Part shown: piece by piece, positions 10,032-21,947 of the stretch
Layout: the number at the start of each line of letters is the position of its first letter
Position numbering within the stretch: the first letter of the stretch is position 1
Assembly: GCA_007115705.1 (NCBI GenBank)
Contig: QXEO01000235.1
Coordinates: 2,522,741 to 2,586,740 of the forward strand
DNA from: Dactylis glomerata
Lineage: Eukaryota > Streptophyta > Magnoliopsida > Poales > Poaceae
Length of the DNA: 64,000 nucleotides
Direction of reading: 5' to 3'
Notes under the pieces: generated by a model
Database searches by the model: none
Seen by the model: the letters and a program-made list of their open reading frames with translations, nothing else
Told to the model about the DNA's origin: nothing
Position numbers and translations under genes: made by a program

Positions 10032-13000
10032 TCAAAATAAAATCTTTCTCTTGCTCCTGGTGTGACTCGCTGGGTCTACCACCTTACTCCGGGTAACCCT
10101 ACCAGGGATATTACCGGTGTCTACCTTCCTTTTGCCATCTTTCTTGTTCTTCTTCTTCTCTTCGGGTTGTGCCAAGACCGAGACAACCATATCATACGAA
10201 GCTTGTGCTCTTTCTTCTAATGCATTTTCTTCCCTTGCTTCTACAATTTGCTCTTGATCCATCGGTTCACCCAGCTCTCGATCCATTGCTTCACTCAGCT
10301 GTCTATCCATTGCTTCAACGGCCTCTCGATCCATCTGTTCCCTCTGCTCTCGATCCATCGGTTCAAGCATCTCTCGATCCATCGATTCAAGCAGCTCTCG
10401 ATCCATCGGTTCAAGCAGCTCTCGATCCATCGGTTCAAGCAGCTCTTGATCCATTACTTCAATCTCCTCATGTTGAATTGCTGCTTCATTCTCCTCTGCA
10501 TTTGCTGCTCCCGCCTGATCTTCCATTCCAAAAGCTGGGTCAACTAGATTTTTACAAAGCCTAGCAATGTGTCCAGGGGTTCCACAATGTTTGCACTTAC
10601 GTCTTCGAATCGGTGCACCACCCTCTGCACTAGCTCTGATCCTATTCTTCCTCGGCCTACCTGCCGGTCTAGTCAAAACTGGAGAGTATAGTTTGAAGCC
10701 TGGATCGACTTTCATCCATTGGTCTTTTCCCAACAAGGTAGGAACATTCATAGCATATGCAGCCCTAAATTTGGCAACAGAGAAATACTCTGACACATAC
10801 TGATCAACTTCACCTTCTGCACCCGCTATAACACTCATGAAAAATAATGCGTGTATGCAGGGTATCCCACGGATCTGCCATCGCCTACAATGGCATGTTC
10901 TATCAACCAAACTCACTGGATACCTCCACTGCCTATTTTTACTATCAGTGTAGGTTACCTCAGCCTCCATTCCTTTTCTGATGCATTTCATCTTCAATTG
11001 TTTTGCCCTGGCATGCAAAGACTTAATCAAAGATGGGAGCATGAGATGGCCAACATATTTTGTGGCTGCAATTCTTTGACGTAGATCGATCTTTATCATA
11101 ATCATCTGCCTAATCTTATCAAATATTTGCCACAGCATAAGCCCTTTCAATGACTTGACCTTTGCATTGAAACTCTCCGCAAGGTTACTTGTTACATAGT
11201 CTACCTTGCAAATTTCATTGAATTGGCTTCTTGACCACACCCTACCATGATGTTCATCCAAGTACTCCTTCACCCCAGGTTTTTGTTTATACAATACTTC
11301 CAAATGAAACAGATGCTTCCTAATGCTGCATGTGTATGCAGCTGGCCATAGGTTGTCAGTATAAACTTTACCCTTGAATTTTTTTGTAAAATTCTGTACC
11401 AAGTGTCGCATACATTCCCTATGCTCCACTCCAGGGAATACTGCTTCTACTGCACTCTCCAAACCTTTGCAAGCGTCTGTGTGGATAGTAAGTCCTGGTG
11501 GATGACCTATAAGGTCGCGCAAATTCTGCAGAAACCAAGTCCAACTTTCCTCTGACTCAACCTCCAAAACTCCATAAGCAACAGGGAACATCCAATTGTG
11601 TCCATCAACTGCAGTAGCAGCAACTAGCTGTCCTTTAAACCTGCCATGAAGAGCTGTTGCATCCATGGCTAAATAAGGCCTGCAACTATCCAGAAAGCCT
11701 TTCCAGCAAGCTTTGAAACAAACAAAAGACCTTCTAAAACATTCCTTCTGCATTATCCTCCCGCTTTTCAATTTGTAGGGAACTGTATGCTTGTCTATCG
11801 CTACAACACTGCCTGGACTAGCCATCTCCACTTCAGCTTTGAAAGTGTAAAGCAACTGAAAGCTTTCATTCCATGGACCATTGATCCTGTCAAGAGCCAT
11901 TTCCTTTGCATAGAACATCCTCATGTAAGGTATTTTTATATTAAACTTATCAGATATCAATTTTATGAGTGCTGTTGGACCAAGTGATGGAGTTTCTCTT
12001 AGCCAATCTATGATTGCATCTACCAACCACCTAGTCTTTGCTAGCTTTGATTTCTCCTCTGGCGCTCCCGCTCGAGGTGGACAAGTATGGTCGATCGAGT
12101 TCTTCTTTATCTGAAACATAATTATAAGGGATGTCAGTAACAGTTAACAAATTTTACACCGTGATCTAAAATACACAACTGGTTGGCGTAGTACCTGAAC
12201 CACGGTGCTTCTGAGCATTGTGGATGCATGCAGCCTCCACCTACACCTCTTGTATGGGCACTTCACTGTGAACCTACCTGGCTCACTTTTAATAACATCA
12301 TAATCATTCTTAGTGAGATTGCAATATGTAGTAATTGCATTACGACAGTCCATCATTGTTTGAAATACGGTGCCTTCTGCAAGCTGAGGATCCTCCCTGT
12401 TCCACTCAATTGTTGGCAAGTCATCACCTTCGTAATCGGCTAAAACAAGGCTGTCATTGTTCTCATCCTTCTCTTCATCATCAGTGTCATCAAATCTGGC
12501 ACCTTGTGCAATATCTTCCATGTATTGATCCACCATTGCCTGCTTACTGCATCGATCTACCAATTCAAGAAACATCAACTCATCCTCATCATCTTGAGGA
12601 TACGGATCCTCAATCTCTGCATCGTCCTTCACATCGACCGCAGGAACGATCTGGCTACCACTAGCACTGGGGACAGATGGTGCTGCTGTGGACCTACAAG
12701 GAGCGGGGCGGCGCACACGATTAGCAGAGGCAGCAACACTAGAGAGACATGATGCCCGACCACCTGATGATGCCCAAACACCAGATGATGCCTGGACCCT
12801 GTCCACATGGATACGAATTTTACCGACACGGCAAGAATCATTTAAAGCAAAAGGCATTCCCAGATCCTCGTCAGAAATTAGTAGAACATATCTTCCCTCC
12901 GTGCTGTTGAAATATTGGAAATCAACTGAATCGCCAGCGCCCCAGGGGTACTGAGCGCAGATGTTATCTTTTAAATCCCTCAACGAGATGGTAGTTGCAA

Positions 13001-13379
13001 CCACCGCTGGGATGTAAAATCCGCTCACATTGCATTCAAAATCACGCAAAAAGCTAGTATCCAGCCTAACCACCAGCCGAAAAGCCAGCGCTGGATCAAT
13101 CCTATTCGAAAAGCAACGCAGTTAGTTGAGCAACAACGATTCGCGCTCAAAAACTGCCTACTCTTAATTCACATAGGCAGACGATGCTTACCCAGATGGA
13201 ATACATGCGTTAGATCCCTCCGATTCCCAATCTTCTCCGCCGTTGAGGGGCATAATCAGCACACCAGACGGATGTACAAACTCTACCGCGATAGGGGTAG
13301 ATCTAGTGGAGGCGGAGCCCTCTCCGCCTCCCGGGGGTGGTGGTGGGGGCGGGGGCGGCTCGGGGGCGGACGACGCCAT
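10032..13379 (-). CDS. MULE transposase (MuDR-type), three exons, apparently intact
   Basis: The enzyme would cut at the inverted repeats and join the element to new DNA. The exons are 13379-13192, 13101-12195 and 12110-10032. The introns have GT-AG ends (GTAAGC to GAATAG; GTACTA to TTTCAG). The frame is kept throughout, 3,174 bp, about 1,057 residues. Residues about 1-70 are a Pro-rich start, and about 70-140 a PB1-like N-terminal region. About 300-360 is the MuDR DNA-binding domain (TMMDCRNAITTYC, then CPYKRCRWRLHA). The DDE core has Asp about 515 (MDATALHGR), Asp about 577 (IHTDACKGL) with HRECMRH after it, and Glu about 677 (SNLAESFN). A SWIM zinc finger (CHCRRWQIRGIPCIH) lies at about 771-785, an AT-hook-like GRPRKNR at about 850, and a CCHC knuckle (CKHCGTPGHIARLC) at about 871-884. 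About 917-1000 is an acidic MDREL repeat tract. Starting at 12119 or 13073 would be wrong, because those frames begin in intron or non-ATG sequence. Confidence 0.88.
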
Positions 13380-13477
13380 AAGGTAGGAGGGCAGGACGGC
13401 GTGGCGGCGGAGGGGCGGTGTGTGAGCTCTTCCAGTCTCGGGCGGAGGGGAAAGCTTTGGGTGAGTGACAGACCGCC

Positions 13478-13719
13478 AGTTCGACGTGTCTCATTGGGTC
13501 AACAGTCAACACCATTCAAAAGCAACGGTCCATTCACAACCACCGCGGCTCCCTAGCCGTCACCGGTAATGGTCAAGGCCTCAGACCAGACGGCAACCAT
13601 CCCGTCCGAGCGTCTGCAAGGGGTTTCAAACTAGAGGGAGGGGAAAACTGAGGAAAAGTTAAGCGGCTGGGGAAAACTGAGTACAACTAACAAACCAGGG
13701 GCACGAAAATAGAAATCCC
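13478..13719 (-). repeat. MULE right terminal inverted repeat
   Basis: It is the inverted partner of 6194-6435. It probably also carries the promoter of the transposase gene, whose ATG lies about 100 bp inside it. The 9-bp duplication TAAATATTA follows at 13720-13728. Confidence 0.9.
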
Positions 13720-14247
13720 TAAATATTATCAAGTAACATAATAAGAATCATGTTAATGTTTCGGTCATCCGCATTGCGCTTAATGCCATGACAACTTCAC
13801 GAGAGTAAGCAAGTGAACCCATGAACCCAGGTCCAATTTAAACCATAAGAAACGCCTTTCCGACACTTTTATATGGCACTTTTATTTTCAGCACTAAACT
13901 ATTCCAAAAATACAAAAACATATTTTTGCATACACATACAAAACCCAAAAGTATCATTACCGCATCATATTTACTTTATTGTATTGTTATTTACTTTACC
14001 ATACTGCATATCATATTTTATTTTTACTTACATTCACACCTTGTGCTTGACAACCACTCGGTGGAGTTGGGGACACGAGAACAAGGAATTTGTTTTGCAG
14101 ATTGCTCGAAGAAGAACTATAAGAGCTTTTGCAACTGTTTCTCGAGAGTTCGATATAAACCCCGAGTTCCCTCGTGGGTAAAATTTACTCTTTCTACAAT
14201 ACTCTACACTTGGAGTCCCAACTTGGCACACTTGCTTAGTGTCATCA

Positions 14248-14323
14248 CATGTCGAGCGTGGAACAAGTCTCATGTGCAACGACATGTAAAGTTAGTCTGG
14301 GCCGCTTCATCTCACTATGCCAC
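14248..14323 (-). mobile_element. Copia leader, piece 2
   Basis: Read on the minus strand it gives ATAGTGAGATGAAGCGG, CCCAGACTAACTTTACATG and GACTTGTTCCACG. These blocks directly precede the GCAACTTG/GCATAAGTGGC block found at the right end of 4018-5003, so pieces 2 and 3 were contiguous before the solo LTR inserted. 14319-14323 (GCCAC) is the A1 target duplication; 14248-14252 (CATGT) is that of the solo LTR. Confidence 0.75.
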
Positions 14324-15721
14324 TGATGACCCACAAGTATAGGGGATCGCAACAGTCTTCGAGGGAAGTAAAGCCCAAATTTATTGATTCGACACAAGGG
14401 GAGCCAAAGAATATATGTAAGCCTTAACAGATGAGTTGTCAATTCAGCTGCACCTGGAAACAGTCTTGCTCGCAATGGTTTATCAGTAGCAACAGTTTTA
14501 TAGTGGTGATAGTAGTGAAATAGTAACAGCAGTAGTAAAATAACAGCGGTAATAGTAGCAATAGTAAACAGTAGGAACAAATACTGTAGGCATAGGGATG
14601 GATGTACGGGCGTTGCATGGATAAGATAATTCATGAAATCAATGAGACATGGGCATTGCAGATAAATAATGATAAAACATCCTAGTACAAACAATCATAG
14701 GCATGTGTTCCATATATAGTCGTACGTGCTCACAAGGAGAAACTTGCACGACATCTTTTGTCCTACCAGCCTGTTGCAGCAGGGCCTCAAGGGAAACTAC
14801 TGGTAATTAAGGTACTCCTTTTAATAAAGTACCGGAGCAAAGCATTAACACTCGGTGAACACATGTGATCCTCACATCATAGCCATCCCCTCCGGTTATC
14901 CCAATTTCTGTCACTTTGGGGCCTCGGGTTCCGGACAACAATATGTGTATACAACTTGTAGGCCAGACCATAAATAACAAGTATCATCATAGAAATAATA
15001 ACATGTTCAGATCTAAAATCATGGCACTCGGGCCCAAAGTGACAAGCATTAAGCACAACAAGTTGCAACAAAGTCATAAGCACTAATAGAAGATACTAGG
15101 CACTATGCCCTAACAATCTCATATCAAATTACATGAACGATCTCATCCAATCTCTACCATCCCCTCACCTACAGCGGGGGAATTACTCACACATGGATGG
15201 GGGAGTCATGGATGGTCGATGGAGGGACGTCGGTGATGATGGTGATGAAGATCTCCTCCAAATCCCCATCCCGGCAGGGTGCCAGAATGGAGTTTCTGGC
15301 TCCGAATCGTGGTTTCTGATGGCGGCGGCGCAACGGAAGTCTATATGGGAAAAACGCCGTCTTCCCGATATTTTCAGGTAAAGGGGTATATGTAGGCGAA
15401 AGGAGGGGTCGAGGAGACGGCCGAGCCGTCCTCACACCAGGTGGGCGCGGCCAGGGCTGGGCCGCGCCCCCTGTGTGTGTGGAGGCCTCGTGCCTCCACT
15501 CCGTCTCGTCTTCTGGCTCCGTGGGTCTTCTGGTGAAATAGGATTTTTGATGATTTTTCCCGAATTTTTACTGAAAGTTGGATTTCTGCACAAAAACGAG
15601 ACACCAGAGCAATTCTACTGAAAACAGCGTTAGTCCGCATTAGTTGCATTCAAAACACACAAATTAGAGGAGAAACAATAGCAAAAGTGTTCGGGAAAGT
15701 AGATACGTTTTGGACGTATCA
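14324..15721 (-). repeat. A1 3' LTR, intact, 1,398 bp
   Basis: On the minus strand it starts TGATACGTCC and ends GGGTCATCA. A GC-rich inverted repeat (GGCGCGGCC and GGGCCGCGCC) lies near 15445-15468. It is the reference copy for measuring the broken 5' LTR and the A2 LTR (51366-54500). The ORFs at 14245-14694 and 15133-15649 recur in every copy as LTR sequence and are not genes. Confidence 0.92.
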
Positions 15722-15734
15722 ACTCCCCCCAAGA
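15722..15734 (-). other. A1 polypurine tract
   Basis: CTTGGGGGGAGT on the minus strand lies directly before the 3' LTR, the priming site for plus-strand synthesis. Confidence 0.8.
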
Positions 15735-16535
15735 TTACCTATTTGCTTGTCCTCAAGCAATTCAGTTAACAACTGAGAGCGATAAAAGAAATTTCACGAA
15801 CATATTTGCTTCATATGATGTATATATACTAACTATGTGATCAAGTACTCAGGCAATTCATAATAAGAAATATGCAACTAATGTCACCTCATAGTTAAGC
15901 AAGCTATGAAAGAGTGCCAATGCACTAATAACAAGTAACATGTACATAAGAAGCTACAAGATTGTAATATGCATAAATGATGTGAAAGAGTGGTATCCAG
16001 CTTGCCTTTATTTGTGGAGCAAAACATAAATGCTGAGGCACCTCTGAAGTCCAAAGGAAGACTAAAAGTAAAAATATCAAAGATATAAGCATCAAAGTTA
16101 TACCACAATTAACCGTGTTCTGGGACAAGCACATTACACTAAGAATAATAGCTATGCTCTCAAGAAGTGCTAAAAGTTAGAAGATGAAGACTCAACATAA
16201 AAGTAAACGAATGGCCCTTCGCAGAGGGAAGCAGGGATTTAACATGTGCTAGAGCTTCTCATTTATAAAACAAAGATAAAAATTTATTTTGAGAGGTGGT
16301 TGTTTCATGTCAACGACTGGCAATGGGGACTTGCTATCTTCCATAATAAACAAGTGAGAGCGGTTCCGAGTTCTTTGAAATTTTGGCACATTGGTGCTCT
16401 TTTATAAAGCTTTGGCACTCCTCCCCACCTTTTTCCTTTCTCAAACCATGCCTAACCGATTTCATCGGGTGCCCACCAACATTCACATACCTTGTAGGAG
16501 TGCCTTTTTTCTTTCTTTTTAGAATTAGATTATAA
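15735..16535 (-). other. A1 3' non-coding region, part 1
   Basis: No open frame of note. Blocks here (around 15990-16230) are also present in the unrelated-length element L1 at about 42380-42610, including GCCCTTCGCAGAGGGAAGCA and CTATGCTCTC. It is therefore a conserved non-coding 3' module shared by both families. Confidence 0.6.
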
Positions 16536-18836
16536 CTAGTCATTAACCCGTGCTCCTGCACGGGGTAGCCATTTTGAAAAGTCGTACTACCCGTTCTAGA
16601 AGGTTTTCATACTACTTCAGACTACAAATAGAAAGTTTGTATAGCATATTTTTCTTTAAAATCTAGTAGAAAATTGAACTATTGAATACTGGTGAAGACA
16701 AACTAATGATTTTTGTATGATACATACTTTTTTTGGTTCCTATTACGAAATAGGAAACAATATACAACTAAATTGTTGAGTAATATGCAATATTATAAAA
16801 GGCCACGGAATAATAAATAGATCATGCCTTTCTCTAGTTTCTCCACGATGGAAAAATATCATAATAGATACGTACCTTCTTATTTTTTGAGTTCAACATC
16901 CTGTGCGGACCTTAGTTTGCGAAACTACATGTGAAAAAAATATATGAGTCTATCAAGCCCATCCATTGATGCAAAGTAGATGTTTGAAGTTAACTTTTTT
17001 ATGTATGTTGCAATCCATAAATCCATGCCAATACGACCAACTTTTGTGCAGGTCAACTGAAGTTGGATCGGATCAAAGTACACTTTTCAGTAGGCATGTC
17101 ATCTATTTCCAAGATTACACATATGGCTTTCTATTGCAAAAAAACATTATTATAAGAGAGAAATCATGTCTATAAAAGATGATTTGAAGCTAAAAGGAAA
17201 AAACAAACACAATATATGAAATCACATGTTTATGAATCTACTAAACTATATATCTGTTAGTGCTACAATGACAAAGGGCCAAACAACTACAAATAATGGT
17301 TTGGTGAAAAGTTCAGTTTTTGTTAAGATCTCTCGTATAAAACATGTCCAGCATAAACTTATACGAATATGTTTTATCCTTTTAATGTTGCAATTAACAA
17401 TAATTGAGCAAATAAATAATAATTAGGGGAATAAAAAAAAATATCTAACAGAGGACATTAAACCTAAATTAGAAATAGCAGGTTATAAAGTACAGAAAAC
17501 TTAGATGATAAATTATATAACAATAGACATTTACAATTGATGAAGCATTGCTATGTACTTGCATTGTCCGTTATCTCAGCCGTGCCATATACTGATATAC
17601 ACACAGTTCATTTGTTACCTTTCTTGGTATTTTTGCCGTAGTATGCTACTGCTACAGATAGCAGAAACCTGCTATTTCGATTAACTGGCACTGAAATTAT
17701 AGAATCGAACACATATATCATTTAGCAGATCACATGGTCGAAGGAGTATTTTCTGCGAAAAACATAGTTATAGGACTCAACTGGAAAGAGGAAACTATAT
17801 AAATATATTCTGAAAGCAAAATGAACTTTTTCACACGCATCTATTATAATTCTTTGGATAATAAATCTGAGATAGAGTTACCACATATAAACAATGCAGT
17901 ACAATTTTTTTCACACCTGCACTGAAAATAAAAAAATCACGGTTGAACACATTACTAATTAAACTGGCAGCTGCAAAGGAAAAGATTGAAAGAACAAACA
18001 TGACTTTTTAGCCAACTACTGAAAAGTAAGGATTATAAATTTAATAAAGACATTAAGACTACTGAAAATAACTTTTAGACATCTATTAATTAAGAAGTAG
18101 GGATTAATAGAGATCTAGTCCCCGTCCAAGTATTTAACATTAGCAAGGCTTCTGATTTTTGTTAACTATTTTATCATAGTGCACGCACACATGGCCAACA
18201 ATGCACCATGTGGAGTAAACCAATGAATGAAATCAGGATGGAGATGCTTACGTATATGTCCTTATGTCCAAAGTGAAACCCAAGGCAGCAGTCGTTTTTT
18301 TGGAACCGACCAATCAGGTTTGCTGGGAATCAGATGGAAACCTGAAGATTCGATGAGAAGCACGAGAGCATGTGTAGATGTACTGACTACTGAGGGACGG
18401 AAAAACAGATCTGAAATCTGATTAGCTCACCGTGCGCAGGAATTTCCATGTCATCTTCTCTCAAGCACCACCGAGGCAGCGATCCGTATTTTCTTTCATC
18501 ATTGGTGCTGAATAGATCTTCACAAATTATGCCCGGCAAGATCAATAGCAACATCCATGAGCTCAGCCCGTGAGAGATGAGATTGGTTCTACGCGTGGAC
18601 ACACGCGATCATCGACGGCTGCGGTGAGGTATTCTTTCTTTTTATCGGCTTGCACACGGGACAGCCCGAATAGTCTTCTTTTTTCACACGCCACCGGGGG
18701 AAATTTAACTGAAACGGTATGACGATTCATCCAAGGGCTCCTATTACATATGTCAGATATCGAATGGATTAGGTTCTATTTCGCGTGAGAGTTAACGTGA
18801 GGCCTCGTATGGTGCCTCCAATTAGTAAATATAAGA
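16536..18836 (-). mobile_element. Non-autonomous Helitron H2
   Basis: On the minus strand it starts TCTTATATTTACTAATTGG at 18836 and ends with the hairpin CCGTGCAGGAGCACGG, a short spacer and CTAG at 16536-16539. It lies between A and T. It is 2,301 bp. The 3' half (about 16560-17600) matches H1 and H3 with clear divergence. The 5' half differs and lacks the P450 fragment. It interrupts the A1 3' non-coding region. No coding frame is recognised. Confidence 0.82.
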
Positions 18837-20001
18837 TGGTCTGACTAGCTCTCATGCAAAATTAATGACGAGCAGATGAAGCTACCTAGTCGAGGGGTAC
18901 TTAATTTAATATGGAAGATAGCAATTCCGACCATTACATCCCCGTGAGCTAAAAACAGTGGCACAAAATGAGAAGTAGTTGAAAGTTTTGAAAGGTAGCA
19001 CATGAAAATTTACTTGGAATGGCTTACAAATACCATGCATAGGAATTTATAGTGGACTCTTTGGTAGACTTGGTTTTTGGTAATTGGATGCACGAGTAGA
19101 GCTCATACTCAGTACAAGTGAAGGCTAGCAAAAGACTGGGAAGCGACAATCGAGAAAGCAATAACTGTCATAATCATGCTTGCGACAAAACAAAATTAAT
19201 ATAGGCATAAAAATGATACAAGAACTCTGAGGCAAAGTAAATCATCGAGGCTTAATTGACTTTTTGTTCAGTCATATGCATGCTTGAGCATGTGCCAAGT
19301 CGATTCAAATGAAGCTTTCAGAGGAGGATACCACAATAACATACCATATTATGAATAAAACAATGCATGCAAGCATCTACATGACATGCTACAAACTATT
19401 AGTAAATTAAAACTAATCATATGAAAGCAAGAATTACAAAGCATCCATTAGATAACATATACCTTACATGAACCGACTAAGCATGTCCACATAGATGAGT
19501 ATATGTACAAAAATGAAAACAAATAGAGTTCGTACCAGCCTTTTACCACATCTCGGATTGTCATATGTCGTCATTATTGCTCTTCACTTGTGTGGCTTGA
19601 ATAATATAAAGTGAATACCAAGCTCCAATGGAGTAATAAGAGACTGAACTCTGCAACAAGCTTTACAAAACCGAAGAAGAACAACAAATATTTTTGGGTT
19701 TTCGATTTTTGAAATAAGAACAGAAGGAAATAGCAAACAAAGCAAAATATTTTTGGATTTTTCAAATATCAAACCGAAAATATTAAGTGAAGCAAACCAA
19801 AGGTAGAAAACTAAAAGGCAAACAAAGAGAAACAACGGAAATATTTTTGGTCTTTTTGTGTTTTGCAAAAGTGGAAATAAGAACAAGAACAATAAAGAAA
19901 GTGAAACATGGATATACATAGGACCGACAAAATATGATATGTAGATGAGTGAATCGTCGGCGCACCTCCCCCCAAGCTTAGGCTTTTGGCCTAAGTGGAG
20001 A
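18837..20001 (-). other. A1 3' non-coding region, part 2
   Basis: No gene seen; the ORFs at 19574-19965 are AT-rich by-products. At about 19062-19190 there is a block (TTGGATGCACGAGTAGAGCT and GGCTAGCAAAAGACTGGGA) also found in L1 at about 43440-43560. Confidence 0.6.
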
Positions 20002-21138
20002 TCAATTCCAGCCCTGGTAGCTGCTCCAGGCTGGTGGGTCATCATGGGTGTAATCGTACCCCGGCTCTCGTGAAGATGAAGCTGATGGCGCATAATCATA
20101 ATAAGGTTGCTCGTATGGGAAGTTCGCACTGTTGGAGGGCTGACCCGACTCCTCGGCGCCCTCCTCATCGTGCACAGGCGGTGGGTGCCCCTCTACGTAC
20201 GCGTCGAGCTCATCCTCCGTGAGCGACCATCCATTCCTGCGATCAAGGTTAAACAAAAGAGGTGCAAGCAAATGGACCGATCGATCAGTCTTTACTACCT
20301 TCCAGGTAGTCTTCTTGAAAAAGGTTAGCTCAAATGTTAAATTAATCAAACTAGCAGGAGGAGAAATAAACTTATGATGAATCATAGAACTAAGATCAAG
20401 TTTCTCCTCGGGGAACTGCAGATCTAGAAAATGAGGCATTACACCATGCAAAGCTAACAGGCGTGAAGCTATAAGTCCCCCACAGATTCCCCCTTTCTCA
20501 CGATTAATATCAAGACGGAAAGCTATTAAGGCCCCTAAATGGTAAGTCCTATCATGCCTCAAAGCAGCAACAATAAAAGCTAGATCATGGAGAGATAATT
20601 TACTTGCAGATTTCCTAGCAAGAACACATTTGGTAATAAAGAAGGCGAAATATCGAATGGATGGGAAATGAATATTTCGAGTTTTACCACCCTCTCCTGT
20701 GAAGCTTCTTCCTTGACAAATCTCCTCATATAGTTCCAACAATGGCCTAGGCTGTCCCCTTATCTTCTCGAGCGATCCCCACTGTGGAACTCTAATAGCT
20801 GTACAGAAAACATAAAGAGGGAAGTCCACAGATTTGTTATAGATTTTATAATGAACCATGGGGTTAGAAGTGGACCAACTAAATCTGAAATCATGCACCA
20901 CAGACATTGTTAGTTTAACATATTGGGGAGGTTCACCCTCATTAAAATGTTCCAATCCTGGATTAGAGAGTAAGGTTTGGAAATCCTGCAGAATTCCAGC
21001 AGCATTCATGAACTTTGAGCATGGATAGTGTGAGGGAAAGACCCTCTCTTCACGGTGAACTCTCATGACTTCATGCACTTCTAGTTCATGTTGAAAAAGT
21101 TGATATGCATTCTCCTCCATTTCTGAAATTTTTGACAA
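20002..21138 (-). CDS. ATHILA ORF-type protein, 378 residues
   Basis: A single open frame runs from ATG at 21138 to a stop at 20002. It sits downstream of gag-protease and upstream of the 3' LTR, where Athila elements carry their extra ORF (the region once called env-like). The middle part (CVLARKSASKLSLHDLAFI, then IAFRLDINREKGGICGG and ASRLLALHGV) looks like the ATHILA ORF-1 family as I know it. The C-terminus is acidic and Tyr/Pro-rich. I see no signal peptide and no membrane helix, so an envelope role is not supported. It is the only A1 frame without a stop, in contrast to the broken gag and protease. Its function in the element is unknown. Confidence 0.7.
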   Translation of the reverse strand: MSKISEMEENAYQLFQHELEVHEVMRVHREERVFPSHYPCSKFMNAAGILQDFQTLLSNPGLEHFNEGEPPQYVKLTMSVVHDFRFSWSTSNPMVHYKIYNKSVDFPLYVFCTAIRVPQWGSLEKIRGQPRPLLELYEEICQGRSFTGEGGKTRNIHFPSIRYFAFFITKCVLARKSASKLSLHDLAFIVAALRHDRTYHLGALIAFRLDINREKGGICGGLIASRLLALHGVMPHFLDLQFPEEKLDLSSMIHHKFISPPASLINLTFELTFFKKTTWKVVKTDRSVHLLAPLLFNLDRRNGWSLTEDELDAYVEGHPPPVHDEEGAEESGQPSNSANFPYEQPYYDYAPSASSSREPGYDYTHDDPPAWSSYQGWN

Positions 21139-21489
21139 ACCTCATAAAATATGATTTTGAGACAAGCACATGTAGGGAACTACTATAGTGAGTTACTAGA
21201 GAGCTAACATGCATCAAAATAACATTTCTAAGCAATAGAACAAGCATGCATACTCATTTATCCTGCCACCTACAATGCTAAAATACTCAAGAAATACTTC
21301 ACCAAAAGAAATTCTACTTGGACAAGCGGATGAGTCACATACTGGAGAACAATTGCTCCAAATCTCAGCAGAAATGATAGGCTGAGCAAGGAGATCGAAA
21401 AATCGAGGTGAAGAATAGCAAGAACTCGGGTATGAGCTGGGTGTGTCATTGTTTTCGGGAGAGAGAAAGAGCTGGGGAGGAAGAGATAA

Positions 21490-21700
21490 ATGAGAGGCCA
21501 GGTGGGGCCCTCTCACACCAGGTGGGCGCGCCCCAGGCTGGGCCGCGCCCCCTGTGTGGGAGATGGCGTGGCAGCCCCTCCTGGTGTCTCCCAGGTGTCT
21601 CTCTGTCCCATTTTTGACATAAAAATTTATAAAGAATTTTCTGGAATTTTTCAAGAAACTTTATTTTCGAGGATTTTTCAGAAATTTGCGTATCGATAAA
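21490..21700 (-). repeat. LTR-like GC hairpin module inside A1 internal region
   Basis: The stretch CACACCAGGTGGGCGCG, then GGCTGGGCCGCGCCCCCTGT, closely matches the LTR block at about 15433-15475. It is followed by an AT-rich TTTTTGA/GAATTTTTC stretch like that in the LTR. It lies between the protease remnant and the ATHILA ORF, where reverse transcriptase and integrase would be expected, in the same orientation as the LTRs. 21214-21489 before it shows no recognised gene. Confidence 0.65.
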
Positions 21701-21947
21701 AACTCAGAAAAATGAAGATGAAATGATTTCAAGCAAATCAAAACCAAGTATGCAGCAGCTCTGAGATACTCTTAATCATATAACTAAACTAAAGGAATAA
21801 AATTGAACAAGTAAATATAGGCGAGGTGGAGTAGATGCGGTGAAAATGAAGTTTCGTTCATATAAAATCACTTTGTTAACAAGGTTGATCAAGTCTTGTT
21901 CCCAAACTAACTTTATATGAGGCAAAACTTTGCACTTCACTTAATGC

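Larger units (their letters stand above)
6194..13719. mobile_element. Complete Mutator-like element (MULE)
   Basis: This 7,526-bp element is bounded by long terminal inverted repeats of about 240 bp, starting GGGATTTCTATTTTCG. A perfect 9-bp target duplication, TAAATATTA, flanks it (6185-6193 and 13720-13728). A 9-bp duplication with long inverted repeats is diagnostic of the Mutator superfamily. Inside are a plus-strand coiled-coil gene (7200-7690), a repetitive broken ORF on the minus strand (8051-8710), a GC-rich minisatellite (8755-9090), a third copy of repeat-end-like sequence (9305-9455) and a three-exon transposase gene (13379-10032, minus). The perfect duplication and open transposase frame suggest a young, possibly autonomous copy. 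Confidence 0.95.
5004..14247 (+). mobile_element. Solo gypsy-type LTR, split by the MULE
   Basis: It starts TGATG and ends CATCA, and is flanked by the perfect 5-bp duplication CATGT (4999-5003 and 14248-14252). Without the MULE and its extra 9-bp duplication it is 1,709 bp. I see no direct repeat between its two ends, no primer site and no coding frame, so a solo LTR is the best reading; a small non-autonomous element cannot be excluded. It contains a weak TATA-like stretch near 5409 (CTATATGAAG). The pieces are 5004-6193 and 13729-14247. Confidence 0.7.

Noticed and set aside
10169..10564. Plus-strand ORFs made of short repeats (LDPSVQAA-like)
   Set aside because: They are the reverse side of the MDREL repeat tract at the C-terminus of the MULE transposase.
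12144..13073. A separate 309-residue gene upstream of the transposase
   Set aside because: Its start is GTG inside an exon and its last 17 codons are intron. It is exon 2 of the transposase and joins exons 1 and 3 in frame.
20002..21138. Envelope-like protein in A1
   Set aside because: No signal peptide, no membrane helix and no cleavage site are visible; the ATHILA ORF label is safer.
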